Shown here: positions 45,573 to 53,868 of the stretch, one piece after another | Layout: the number at the start of each line of letters is the position of its first letter | How positions within the stretch are numbered: position 1 is the stretch's first letter | DNA from: Erythrobacter sanguineus | GTDB taxonomy: Bacteria; Pseudomonadota; Alphaproteobacteria; Sphingomonadales; Sphingomonadaceae | Length of the DNA stretch: 64,000 bases | Direction of reading: 5' to 3' | Assembly (NCBI RefSeq): GCF_900143235.1 | Contig: NZ_FRDF01000014.1 | Coordinates: 1-64,000 of the forward strand | The notes under the pieces: generated by a model | What the model was told of the DNA's origin: nothing | Databases searched by the model: none | What the model saw: the letters and a program-made list of their open reading frames with translations, nothing else | Position numbers and translations under genes: made by a program

Positions 45573-45905
45573 ATGACAACCCAGACCCTCACGCTCACCC
45601 CGTCCGCCGCACAACGGATCGCGCTGATTGCCGAAAAGCAGGCGCGCCCGGCGATTTTGCGCCTTGCGGTCGAAGGGGGCGGCTGTTCGGGGTTTCAGTA
45701 CAAGTTCGACCTCGCCGACGCGCCAGAGGGTGACGACATGGTGAGCGAGACCGACGGGGTGAAGCTGGTGGTCGATCCGATGAGCCTCGATCTGATCGCG
45801 GGCAGCGTGGTCGATTTCGTCGAATCGCTCGGCGGCGCGGCGTTCAAGGTCGAAAACCCGCAAGCGGCCGCCGGTTGCGGCTGCGGGTCAAGCTTCGGGA
45901 TTTGA
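45573..45905 (+). CDS. erpA: Fe-S cluster insertion protein ErpA
   Basis: This 110-residue A-type carrier delivers [4Fe-4S] clusters to apoproteins. The three cysteines are Cys38 (GGGCSGFQY), Cys102 and Cys104 (AGCGCGSSF). The FQYKFDLA and ENPQAAAGCGCG pattern is ErpA-type. It complements the IscA-like gene in the suf operon 33 kb away. Confidence 0.93.
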   Translation: MTTQTLTLTPSAAQRIALIAEKQARPAILRLAVEGGGCSGFQYKFDLADAPEGDDMVSETDGVKLVVDPMSLDLIAGSVVDFVESLGGAAFKVENPQAAAGCGCGSSFGI

Positions 45906-45943
45906 ATTAGACCCGCGCGCCGCTTTGGGGCATCAGGGCGCGC

Positions 45944-46738
45944 ATGAAAATCGCCACCTTCAACATCAACGGCATCAAGGCGCGCTTGCCGCGGCTCAAG
46001 GAATGGCTTGCCGAAACGCGGCCCGCAGTCGCCTGCCTGCAGGAAATCAAGTCGCAGGATGAAGGCTTCCCCGCTGGCGAGATCGAGGAACTCGGCTACA
46101 GCGCGATCTGGCACGGGCAGAAAGCCTTCAACGGGGTCGCCATCCTCGTCGATAGTCAGGCCGGTTACACCATCACCGAAGTGCAGCGCGGGCTCGGCGT
46201 CGACGGGCCGAAGGACGGTGAGGGCGAGCAGGCGCGCTATCTCGAAGCGGAAGTGAACGGGGTGCGCATCGCCTGTCTCTACCTGCCCAACGGCAACCCC
46301 CAGCCGGGGCCGAAATTCACCTACAAGCTGGCATGGATGGAGGCCTTGCGCGCGCGCATGGCGCAAATCTGGGCCGAAGAGGTCCCCGCCGTGGTGCTCG
46401 GCGATTTCAATGTCATCCCCGAAGATGATGACACCTGGTCGGTCAAGGCGATGCAGGACGACGCGCTGATGCAGCCCGAATCGCGCGATGCCTATGCGCG
46501 TTTCCTCAATGACGGATGGACTGACGCCCTGCGCACCCACAATCCGCGCGGGGGCGTGTGGACATATTGGGATTATCAGGCCGGCGCATGGCAGCGCGAC
46601 CACGGCTTCCGGATCGATCACATCCTGCTGTCACCCGAATGCGCCGACCGGCTGGAAAGCGTCGGCGTCGACAAGGCTCATCGCGGGCGCGAAAAGGCCA
46701 GCGACCATGCGCCTGTCTGGGTGCGCCTGAAGGCGTGA
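45944..46738 (+). CDS. xth: Exodeoxyribonuclease III
   Basis: This 264-residue AP endonuclease/3' exonuclease acts in base excision repair. The EEP-fold motifs are complete: ATFNINGIKARL, LQEIKSQDE (metal Glu), YLPNGNP, GDFNVIPEDDD, WTYWDYQAGAW and the final SDHAPV. It starts 38 bp past erpA and may share a transcript. Its 3' region carries copy C of the dispersed repeat. Confidence 0.95.
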   Translation: MKIATFNINGIKARLPRLKEWLAETRPAVACLQEIKSQDEGFPAGEIEELGYSAIWHGQKAFNGVAILVDSQAGYTITEVQRGLGVDGPKDGEGEQARYLEAEVNGVRIACLYLPNGNPQPGPKFTYKLAWMEALRARMAQIWAEEVPAVVLGDFNVIPEDDDTWSVKAMQDDALMQPESRDAYARFLNDGWTDALRTHNPRGGVWTYWDYQAGAWQRDHGFRIDHILLSPECADRLESVGVDKAHRGREKASDHAPVWVRLKA

Positions 46739-46820
46739 TCCTCGCCGGGTCCTTGTCGCCCTACCGCTGCGCTACTTGAGGGCGGTTTCCCTTCCGGCGC
46801 TACTCCCGTTGGCTGTCTCT

Positions 46821-46936
46821 GATCAGCGCGAAGCGCCGCAAGCCCGGAGTCGAAGCCGAAGGCGCAGACGTGCGAAGCACACCTGCACGGGCGCCCGCAG
46901 CGGCGTGGGGGCTTGCCCCCACAGCAGCCGCGAGGA
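46821..46936 (+). repeat. Dispersed hairpin repeat, copy C (divergent)
   Basis: The core GGGCGCCCGCAGCGGC, a hairpin GTGGGGGC-TT-GCCCCCAC and the tail GCCGCGAGGAT align with copies A and B, with a different stem sequence. It lies in the convergent gap between xth and the SleB-like gene, and its last bases touch the SleB-like stop codon. Confidence 0.6.
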
Positions 46937-47608
46937 TCACCTATAAAAGATATGCGTGTCGATCTGCGCAAGCTTGGTCTTGCGCTGGCTCCAGCCGGGG
47001 CGGACATATCTGGCGTGGAAGAACACTGCATCGCCCGCTTCGGATTGCCACATGCCCTGATGCGCAATCTGCGCGATCGCCACGGCGCGACCCCAGGCGG
47101 CTGATCCGGTGCGAACCTGCGGCATCCGGGTGCCGCGCATGAAGGAAAACTGCCCCTTCTGGCGCACGACGCCGCAATAGCTCGCCGGGAAGCGATTATC
47201 CTCGCTGCGGTTGATGATCACTTGCGCCACCGCCAGCTGGCCCGCCAGCGGCTCGCCGCGCGCCTCGAAATAGACCGCGCCGGCAAGGCAGCGCATGTCA
47301 TCGCTGAGCAAGGCGGCATCGGCATCGATCATGCCCACCAGTTCGCCAAGCGATCCGGCCTCGGTCAGAACCGGCGCTGCGGGCGCTGGGGGAAGCGGCT
47401 GCACCACTTCTTCGGAAATGAACACGGTTGGTTCAGGAACCAGTTCCGTTGCCGGGGCCGGATCGGCCGCACCGGAAAGGGAAAACTGGTCATTGGCCGA
47501 TGCATCTGCATCCGGGGCCAGAGCCGCAACGCCATCGACGCCGGGAACAGTGACGGTCGCGGCGGCCAGTGCGGCCAGTGCGACAAGGGAAAAAGTCTTG
47601 CGACTCAT
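46937..47608 (-). CDS. SleB-like cell wall hydrolase
   Basis: This 223-residue protein has a signal peptide (MSRKTFSLVALAALAAATVTVPG) and a C-terminal Hydrolase_2 domain (about 105-223): CLAGAVYFEARGEPLAGQLAVAQVIINR with the catalytic Glu of FEARGE, then FMRGTRMP and FFHARYVRPGW. It would cleave peptidoglycan glycan strands (lytic transglycosylase type). The middle is a Pro-rich linker. A short palindrome TTCACGTGAA lies about 60 bp upstream of the start. Confidence 0.88.
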   Translation of the reverse strand: MSRKTFSLVALAALAAATVTVPGVDGVAALAPDADASANDQFSLSGAADPAPATELVPEPTVFISEEVVQPLPPAPAAPVLTEAGSLGELVGMIDADAALLSDDMRCLAGAVYFEARGEPLAGQLAVAQVIINRSEDNRFPASYCGVVRQKGQFSFMRGTRMPQVRTGSAAWGRAVAIAQIAHQGMWQSEAGDAVFFHARYVRPGWSQRKTKLAQIDTHIFYR

Positions 47609-47810
47609 GGACTCTACTATTCGGGCGGTGAGCGCGCTCCGACGCAGGCGGAAACCCTGTGTGAAATTTCACGTGAATGTTAGGGGTTCAAAAAAGCCTG
47701 CCGGCCGCTCCCCGTCTGCGTGCTGATCGGACAACCGAATTGTTGCCGCGCCAGCCTGCGCCAGGAAGTTGACGCGCCAAATAGCCATGCGCGCTCCGGC
47801 GTCAAGTTAA

Positions 47811-48143
47811 TCACGCAATTTGCGCGATGAACCGTTCCGCATTGGCGATATCCACCTCAATCAGCCAGATATCCGGGTCCTGACGCCGCCGCCGCGTCAG
47901 ATATTCGGAAAATTCCTGTCTATTTTCAGGGTCTTCGTTTTTTGTAGCAACAAAAGAACGTGAACCGTCAAGCGCGGGCATCCTTTCATAAAGCGTTGAT
48001 GCTTCCCCGCGATAGGTGGTTACCACGAGCACCGTCCCCGCATCGCGCTCGCCCTTGGCCAGAACCGTGCCGAACCCGCCTTGCGATTCGGCAAGGCGCA
48101 GGATCGCACCCGCTTCCAGATGCGCAGGGATGCGGTCGCTCAC
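47811..48143 (-). CDS. DUF1491-family protein
   Basis: This 110-residue protein matches DUF1491: IPAHLEAGAILRLAESQGGFGTVLAKGERDAGTVLV at the start and RRRRQDPDIWLIEVDIANAERFI at the end (both quoted in part). No function is known. The start is a GTG overlapping the thioesterase stop (GTGA); the longer upstream frame is excluded. Confidence 0.85.
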   Translation of the reverse strand: MSDRIPAHLEAGAILRLAESQGGFGTVLAKGERDAGTVLVVTTYRGEASTLYERMPALDGSRSFVATKNEDPENRQEFSEYLTRRRRQDPDIWLIEVDIANAERFIAQIA

Positions 48144-48628
48144 GGCTCGGCCGTATAGCCCGGCAGGCTGGACAGCGCGATGCGCGAGCGCATGAAGGTG
48201 CCGGTGCCACGCCCGATTTCCTCGCCCTCTGCATCCACCAGCCGCGCTTCGGCGACAAACACCCGCCGCCGCCCGCTGACCCAACGCCCCTCGGCTGTGA
48301 CGGTGCCGGCGCGCACCGGCTTGGTGAAATGCAGGTTGAAACTGGTGGTAAGCAGAAAGCGATCAGTCGCCAGCGTGTTGGCCGCATAGAAGGCCGCATC
48401 GTCGAGCATCTTGAAATAGATCGTCCCGTGGGCCGCGCCTGCTGCGTGGTAATCATCGGGCGTGATGGTGAAGCTCAGGCGTGAAAGGCCTTCAGCCGGA
48501 ATGTGCAGGTGCGAAGCAAACTTGGCGTTGACCGGCGCGGAGGCATAAAGGCGCTCCAGTGCGCGGTAATGGCCCTCGGCCCCAGTGGCGGAGGCCGAAG
48601 CGAGGGCGGCATGTTCGGTCGTACTCAT
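48140..48628 (-). CDS. PaaI-type hotdog thioesterase
   Basis: This 162-residue hotdog-fold protein has the PaaI-family core GAAHGTIYFKMLDDAAFYAAN, then NLHFTKPVRAGTVTAEGRWV (in part). It likely hydrolyses an acyl-CoA; substrate unknown. It is coupled to the DUF1491 gene. Confidence 0.87.
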   Translation of the reverse strand: MSTTEHAALASASATGAEGHYRALERLYASAPVNAKFASHLHIPAEGLSRLSFTITPDDYHAAGAAHGTIYFKMLDDAAFYAANTLATDRFLLTTSFNLHFTKPVRAGTVTAEGRWVSGRRRVFVAEARLVDAEGEEIGRGTGTFMRSRIALSSLPGYTAEP

Positions 48629-48646
48629 GATCTTGGGGCAGGTGCG

Positions 48647-49108
48647 TCAGGCGGCATCACGTTCAAACTGGTGGGTGAGCAGCGCATAGACCGCCTCGGC
48701 ATCGGGCGCATCAGCCAGCATCTGCAGCTTAGCTTCGTCACGGGTCAGGCGCGAGATCGCGGCGAGCGCATGCAAATGGGTCGCTCCGGCGTTCTCGGGC
48801 GAAACGAGCCCGCACACCAGCGTGACAGGCCGGGCATCGGCAGCCGCGAATTCAAGCGGCTGATCAAGCCGGATCAGCGCCAGCGAAGGGCGCCGCACAT
48901 TCTTGCTGCGGCAATGCGGAATCGCCACCCCGCGACCGAAACCGGTGCTGCCCAGCGCTTCGCGCGCTTCGAGGTTTTCCAGCAGTTCTTCCCGGTCGAG
49001 ATCATAGGCATCCGCCAGCAATTGCGCGATGGCCGCCAGCACCCCCGCTTTGCTGTCGATCCGGTCAAACTGGATCGCCTGCGGGGAAAGGGCCAGATTT
49101 ACATCCAT
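48647..49108 (-). CDS. ptsN: PTS IIA-like nitrogen regulatory protein
   Basis: This 153-residue EIIA-Ntr protein has phosphorylatable His65 in GRGVAIPHCRSKN, and LPRS-like flank LVCGLVSPENAGATHLHALAAISRL (in part). It is phosphorylated by PtsP/NPr and affects potassium, phosphate and stringent signalling. It lies downstream of hpf, the common alphaproteobacterial order. Confidence 0.93.
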   Translation of the reverse strand: MDVNLALSPQAIQFDRIDSKAGVLAAIAQLLADAYDLDREELLENLEAREALGSTGFGRGVAIPHCRSKNVRRPSLALIRLDQPLEFAAADARPVTLVCGLVSPENAGATHLHALAAISRLTRDEAKLQMLADAPDAEAVYALLTHQFERDAA

Positions 49109-49265
49109 TTTTTGCGAATCCCGAATGAGTATGCCTGCAAGCAGTGCAAGTCCGGCCTGACAGGGTCACGAGGGTTCCTGCCGACCGGGGCGGTGTGCCC
49201 TCCTGCTGCTGCCGCCTGAGTCTTGCGCCGGGCGGTCAAAATGCCCCCAATAACCGGCCCGAACC

Positions 49266-49832
49266 CTATTTCGGCTCAACCCACCCGATCGAGCCATCGG
49301 CACGCCGGTAAACCATATTATGCCTGTCGGTACCAGCATTTTTGAAGAACAGCGCGGTGGTGTTCCTGAGATCCATCATCATCACCGCATCCGCCACGCT
49401 GGCGGTGGGGATGTCGACCCGGGTCTCGGCAATCACCAAAGGGGCATCGGCGGCCAATTCCTCCTCGTCATCCACTTCGACCGCGAAGATGGTGTAGGCG
49501 GCTTCTTCCTCGGCGCGGGAATGGTCGGCCTGCTGGTGGTGATCGGTCAACCGGCGCTTGTAACGGCGCAGCTGCTTGTTGATCTTGGCAACCGCATCAT
49601 CGAGCGCGAAATGCGCATCCTGCGCCTGTCCCTGCGCCTTGAGCATCAGCCCCTGCATGACATGGGTGATGATGTCGCAGGTAAACGCCCCGCCGGGTGC
49701 CTTGCCGAAGGTGACGTGGCTGGACAGCGCCTTGTCGAAATATTTCTCGACCACCGCGCCAAGCCGGTCGGCGGCGTGTTCCTGCAACGCGCTGCCCGTG
49801 TCCATCTGATGGCCTGAAACCCGAATATCCAT
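49266..49832 (-). CDS. hpf: Ribosome hibernation promoting factor, long form
   Basis: This 188-residue protein has an N-terminal RaiA/HPF domain (about 1-100; MDIRVSGHQMDTGSALQEHA and ALDDAVAKINKQLRRYKRRL) and the C-terminal domain (about 130-188; TASVADAVMMMDLRNTTALFFKNAGTD), which dimerises to form 100S ribosomes. It acts in stationary phase. Quoted blocks are partial. It precedes ptsN. Confidence 0.94.
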   Translation of the reverse strand: MDIRVSGHQMDTGSALQEHAADRLGAVVEKYFDKALSSHVTFGKAPGGAFTCDIITHVMQGLMLKAQGQAQDAHFALDDAVAKINKQLRRYKRRLTDHHQQADHSRAEEEAAYTIFAVEVDDEEELAADAPLVIAETRVDIPTASVADAVMMMDLRNTTALFFKNAGTDRHNMVYRRADGSIGWVEPK

Positions 49833-49889
49833 GTCATTGCCCTCCGTTGGGTGATGAGGAACCCGTGATGCGTGGTGCGCGCCGATTCG

Positions 49890-50585
49890 TCAGCGCGTCC
49901 AGATGGCGTTATCGATCCCCGCGATGAAGCTGCGATGCCGCTCCAGCTCCTCGGGCAAGGCGGCGTGGGGGCGGGGCGAGCGCACCGGACGCGTCGGCGC
50001 AGGCGCGGCACCAGCGGAAATGGTGGTCTCCACCAAGGTGACGCTCTCCGCCTCGACCAGCCCCAGCCCGATCTGCCGCCCGCCGGTCAGTTCGACATAG
50101 ACCTGCGCCAGCAATTCGGCATCAAGCAGCGCGCCGTGCTTGACCCGGTGCGAACGATCAATCCCGTAGCGGGTGCACAGCGCATCAAGCGAATTCTTTG
50201 CGCCGGGATGTTTCCTGCGGGCGAGCGCAACCGTGTCGACCATGCGATCAAGGCTGATCGCAACGCGGCCGGCGCGTTCAAGCTCGCCATTGAGGAAGCC
50301 GAAATCGAACCCGGCGTTGTGCGCCACCAGCGGATCATCGCCGAGAAATTCGAGCAGTTCATCCGCCAGCTCGGCAAAGCGCGGCTTGGTGGCAAGGAAG
50401 GCGGCAGACAGGCCGTGCACCCGCTCCGCCTCGATCGGCATGTCGCGGTCGGGGTTGAAATAGGCGTGGAAGGTGCGGCCCGTTTCGACCCGGCCGACCA
50501 TTTCGATGCAGCCGATTTCCACCATGCGATCACCGGTCCTGGGATCGAGTCCGGTGGTTTCGGTGTCGAAGATAATCTCACGCAT
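49890..50585 (-). CDS. dnaQ: DNA polymerase III epsilon subunit
   Basis: This 231-residue 3'-5' proofreading exonuclease has Exo I DTETTGL (residues about 7-13), Exo II HNAGFDFGFLN and Exo III HGALLDAELLA with the DEDDh His. The C-terminal Pro-rich tail ends NAIWTR. The ATG at 50585 is chosen because Exo I is normally a few residues from the start. It follows coaE with a 49-bp gap. Confidence 0.96.
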   Translation of the reverse strand: MREIIFDTETTGLDPRTGDRMVEIGCIEMVGRVETGRTFHAYFNPDRDMPIEAERVHGLSAAFLATKPRFAELADELLEFLGDDPLVAHNAGFDFGFLNGELERAGRVAISLDRMVDTVALARRKHPGAKNSLDALCTRYGIDRSHRVKHGALLDAELLAQVYVELTGGRQIGLGLVEAESVTLVETTISAGAAPAPTRPVRSPRPHAALPEELERHRSFIAGIDNAIWTR

Positions 50586-50634
50586 TGGCCGCACTATCTG
50601 CCCAAGCCATGCCGCTGGCAAGAGCCGCCTTGCA

Positions 50635-51219
50635 TCAAAGTGAAGCAATCAGCGCGACGACCTCAGCGCGGGTTTCTTCAAGCGAGGTGCCGGTGTCGAT
50701 CACATGGTCGGCGCGGGCGCGTTTTTCCGAATCGTGGAGCTGAAGGCCGCAGATATGTTCGAACTTCTGCTCCGTCATCCCCGGACGGGCGAGCACGCGG
50801 GCGCGCTGCACATCCTCGGGGGCGGAGACGACGACGATGACATCCACCGCTTCATGCCCGCCGCGTTCGAACAGCAGCGGGATGTCGAACACCACCGCGC
50901 GCTTGTCATGGTGCCCGGCGAGGAAGGCTGCGCGCCTCGCGCCCACCGCCGGGTGGACGATGGCTTCCAATCGGGCCAGCGCGGCCTTGTCGGCAAAGAC
51001 CTGCTGGCCGAGCCGGTCGCGGTCGACACCCTCAGGCCCGGTCGATCCGGGAAAGGCGGCCTCGATCGCGGGGACAAGCGCGCCGCCTGCCTCCTGCATC
51101 GCCCGAACCTCAGCATCCGCGTCGAACACCGGGATGCCGGCGTCGGCAAACATCTGCGCAACGGTCGACTTGCCCATGCCAATGGAACCGGTGAGGCCGA
51201 TGATTTTGGGTCGTGTCAT
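50635..51219 (-). CDS. coaE: Dephospho-CoA kinase
   Basis: This 194-residue kinase performs the last step of CoA synthesis. The P-loop GLTGSIGMGKST is at residues 8-19, with the DADAEVR region and the lid HPAVGARR. It overlaps aroE by 4 bp (ATGA). Confidence 0.95.
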   Translation of the reverse strand: MTRPKIIGLTGSIGMGKSTVAQMFADAGIPVFDADAEVRAMQEAGGALVPAIEAAFPGSTGPEGVDRDRLGQQVFADKAALARLEAIVHPAVGARRAAFLAGHHDKRAVVFDIPLLFERGGHEAVDVIVVVSAPEDVQRARVLARPGMTEQKFEHICGLQLHDSEKRARADHVIDTGTSLEETRAEVVALIASL

Positions 51220-52067
51220 CGCGTCAGGAGCTCCCGCAATTGGGCATCATGCGCGCGCGGGGCGGGCTGGCCGAAGAATTTTTCGAAGGCGACCGCCGCC
51301 TGCCCGATCAGCATCGCAAGCCCATCGATGGTGCGATGTCCGGCATCCCGCGCGCCATGCAGGAAGGGTGTGTCGGGCGGGGCGGTGACGATGTCATAGG
51401 CAATGCTGCCGGGCGGCGCATGACTCCAGTCGAAGGCGAGCAGCGGCTGGCCCTGCATCCCGAGGCTGGAGGCATTGACGATGAGGTCAAGGCAGCCTTC
51501 GCGGTCGTCGAAGGCGAAATCCGTGGGATCGGCAAAATGGGCGAGGGGGCAGGTGTGATGATCGCCCGCGGGCGCCAGTTCATTGAGCAGCGCCCGCGCC
51601 TTGCCCGGATCGCGGCCCGCCACCACCAGCGTGAAGCCTTGGCCCGCCAGCGCAGTGATGATCGCGCGCGCCGCGCCGCCGGTGCCGATGATGCGCGCCA
51701 TGCGGAAATAATGGGTCTGCGCAAGGTCGGCAGCCAGCGGTTCGAGAAAGCCTGCCGCATCGGTGTTGGTGCCGGCCAGTGCGCCGCCCCCTGTCGGGAG
51801 GATCGTGTTGACCGCACCGATTGTATCAGCGGGCGGCGCGATCTTGCCCAGCAGTGGCATCACCGCCTGCTTGTGCGGCATGGTGACATTGCATCCGCGC
51901 CAGTCAGGGTCGGTGCGGCGGGTTGCAAGGTAATCGGCCAGCGCCTCGGGCCGAATATGGCAAGCGCGATATTCAGCATCGATCCCCAGCTTTTCGAGCC
52001 AGAAATTGTGGATTGCAGGGGATTTCGACTGGGCGATGGGATCGCCGATCACCTCTGCGTAAATCAT
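51216..52067 (-). CDS. aroE: Shikimate dehydrogenase
   Basis: This 283-residue NADP enzyme makes shikimate from dehydroshikimate. The substrate site Lys is in NVTMPHKQAV, with NTDAAGF and the NADP loop IGTGGAARAII, VVAGRDPGKA. It begins at ATG 52067, overlapping the maf stop (ATGA). Confidence 0.95.
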   Translation of the reverse strand: MIYAEVIGDPIAQSKSPAIHNFWLEKLGIDAEYRACHIRPEALADYLATRRTDPDWRGCNVTMPHKQAVMPLLGKIAPPADTIGAVNTILPTGGGALAGTNTDAAGFLEPLAADLAQTHYFRMARIIGTGGAARAIITALAGQGFTLVVAGRDPGKARALLNELAPAGDHHTCPLAHFADPTDFAFDDREGCLDLIVNASSLGMQGQPLLAFDWSHAPPGSIAYDIVTAPPDTPFLHGARDAGHRTIDGLAMLIGQAAVAFEKFFGQPAPRAHDAQLRELLTR

Positions 52068-52681
52068 GCGATCAGCACTCCAGCCTCGCGTAGCGCGCCC
52101 AGCAGCGGCAGCAGCGGCATCCCGAGCACGGTAAACTGATCGCCTTCGATATTGTCGAACAGCTGCACCCCCGGCCCCTCGATCCGGAACGCGCCCACGG
52201 TGTGACCGATGGCGGGCCATTCGAGGTCGAGATAGGCGGTGATGAAATCTTCCGACAGGTCACGCACATGGAGCCGCGCGATGCTGGCCTGGCTCCATTC
52301 GCAGCCCGCCCCCGAACCATCGGCGCGCACCAGCGCGGCGGCGCTGTGCAATTCCATCACGCGGCCTGAGAAAAGGCGCAGGTGCTCGCCCGCTTCATCG
52401 CGGCTGCGCGGCTTGTCGAAGCGCTGTCCGGCCGCAACCACCAGCGAATCCGAGCCCAGCACCAGTGCGCCGGGGTGAAGCGCAGCGACTGCCGCCGCCT
52501 TGGCGACGGCCAGCGCTTCTGCCACCGCGCCGGGGGCTGCACCCGTCAGCCCAGCCTCCACCGCGCGCTCGTCAATATCGGCAGGCACCGCATCATAGGC
52601 CACCCCCGCCGCATCGAGCATTGCCCGGCGCGAGGCGGATTTGCTGGCGAGGATCAAGCGCGGTGCTGTCTCTAGGCTCAT
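52064..52681 (-). CDS. maf: Maf-family nucleotide pyrophosphatase
   Basis: This 205-residue Maf/HAM1-fold protein hydrolyses non-canonical or UTP/dTTP-type nucleotides. LILASKSASRRAMLDAAG is the start block, DERA and LGSDSLVVAAGQRFDKP are conserved, and FNIEGDQFTVLGMPLLPL ends the domain. The start MSLETAP at 52681 is 10 bp past PPSR. Exact substrate group is not determined. Confidence 0.93.
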   Translation of the reverse strand: MSLETAPRLILASKSASRRAMLDAAGVAYDAVPADIDERAVEAGLTGAAPGAVAEALAVAKAAAVAALHPGALVLGSDSLVVAAGQRFDKPRSRDEAGEHLRLFSGRVMELHSAAALVRADGSGAGCEWSQASIARLHVRDLSEDFITAYLDLEWPAIGHTVGAFRIEGPGVQLFDNIEGDQFTVLGMPLLPLLGALREAGVLIA

Positions 52682-52691
52682 ATCGGCCACC

Positions 52692-53537
52692 TCATATCGG
52701 TTTGCCCACCCCGCCTTCGCTTGCTGGTTTGCGGTCACGCTCCTGCGCCAGCCGGATGATCGCAGCAGCAGTTTCCTCGATCGAGCGGCGGGTGACATCG
52801 ATCACCGGCCAGCCATTATCACCGAACATCCGCCGCGCGAATTGCAGCTCGGCCTTGACCCGGTCATTGTCGACATAGGCGGTCTCGGTCGCCTCGTTCA
52901 ATGACAGCAACCGGTTGCGGCGGATCTGCACCAGCCGTTCGGGCGAGGTGGTGAGGCCAACGATCAGCGGATGGCGCAGCCCGTACAAGGCGGGCGGCGG
53001 CGGGCTTTCCACCACCAGCGGGATATTGGCGGTCTTGAACCCGCGATTGGCAAGGTAGATGCTGGTCGGGGTCTTGGACGAGCGCGATACGCCGACGAGG
53101 ACGATATCGGCCTCTTCCCATTCCTCGTACCCGATCCCGTCATCATGGGCGATGGTGTACTGGATCGCTTCGACCCGCTTGAAGTAATCCTCGTCCATCA
53201 TGTGCTGGCGGCCGGGGCGGCCATGAGCCTCCTGCCCGAGCTGCGCCTCGAGCGCGGCGGTCACCTGATCGAGCACCGGCACCGCGGGCAGGCCCAGATG
53301 GCGGCAATGCTCCTCCAGCCGCTTGCGCGTTTCGGGATTGACCAGGGTATGGAACACCAGCCCTGGATGCGCGGCGAGATCGGGCACGATCCGGTCAAGA
53401 TGCTGGAGCGATCGCACCATCGGCCAGAAATGGCGGCTGACATCGGGATCGTCGAACTGCGCAAGCGCGGCCTTGGCGATCATTTCCAGCGTCTCGCCGG
53501 TTGAATCCGAGACAAGATGCAGGTTGAGTCGATTCAT
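52692..53537 (-). CDS. PPSR/DUF299 bifunctional kinase-pyrophosphorylase
   Basis: This 281-residue protein is a DUF299-family regulatory kinase/phosphorylase of PEP synthetase or pyruvate phosphate dikinase. It has HLVSDSTGETLE at the start and the P-loop GVSRSSKTPTS. The homologous gene (RP001) is the left neighbour of the Caulobacter and Rickettsia replication origin; here it abuts the putative oriC. The ATG at 53537 is followed by MNRLNLHLVSDS. Confidence 0.94.
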   Translation of the reverse strand: MNRLNLHLVSDSTGETLEMIAKAALAQFDDPDVSRHFWPMVRSLQHLDRIVPDLAAHPGLVFHTLVNPETRKRLEEHCRHLGLPAVPVLDQVTAALEAQLGQEAHGRPGRQHMMDEDYFKRVEAIQYTIAHDDGIGYEEWEEADIVLVGVSRSSKTPTSIYLANRGFKTANIPLVVESPPPPALYGLRHPLIVGLTTSPERLVQIRRNRLLSLNEATETAYVDNDRVKAELQFARRMFGDNGWPVIDVTRRSIEETAAAIIRLAQERDRKPASEGGVGKPI

Positions 53538-53868
53538 GACGGGGGTTTTCCCGCTCCGGCTAGGGCTGTGGACAGAGCCGCGCATAAACCACGGGAGAGG
53601 ATGGCGAACAAGCAGGGGAGCAATTTTCCTGCCCGCTGCGGGGCTTTTCCTCGGGGTATTTGCCCACATGGGAGAAGTCTTGTCGACAGGCTGGGAAGAG
53701 TGGGGATAAAGCCCGCTTGACGTCGAAGCCTTGCGGATTCGATGGGGGTGATTGGGCTTGTGCAGGCTGGGGGTAATCGGGCAGGAACCGGTAATTCCCG
53801 GTATCCACAGGGCCAACAGACTCCATCAATCCTTTTATAAGTTAGATTGTTTTGTTTAAAGGAACGCC
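53538..53868. other. Putative chromosomal replication origin (oriC)
   Basis: This 331-bp gap lies between the DUF299/PPSR gene and hemE, exactly the neighbours of Caulobacter Cori. DnaA-box-like 9-mers: GTATCCACA (53801-53809, one mismatch to TTATCCACA), TGGGGATAA (53701-53709, one mismatch to TGTGGATAA), TTGCCCACA (53660-53668) and TGTGGACAG (53566-53574). An AT-rich stretch (53831-53860) could unwind. GANTC sites at 53736-53740 and 53819-53823, plus 53526-53535 at the PPSR start, fit CcrM methylation. Genes on both sides point away from it. Confidence 0.75.

Noticed and set aside
47665..47680. parS-like AATTTCACGTGAATGT upstream of the SleB-like gene
   Set aside because: Only the central TTTCACGTGAA matches; five of the sixteen bases differ, and it lies apart from the parS cluster.
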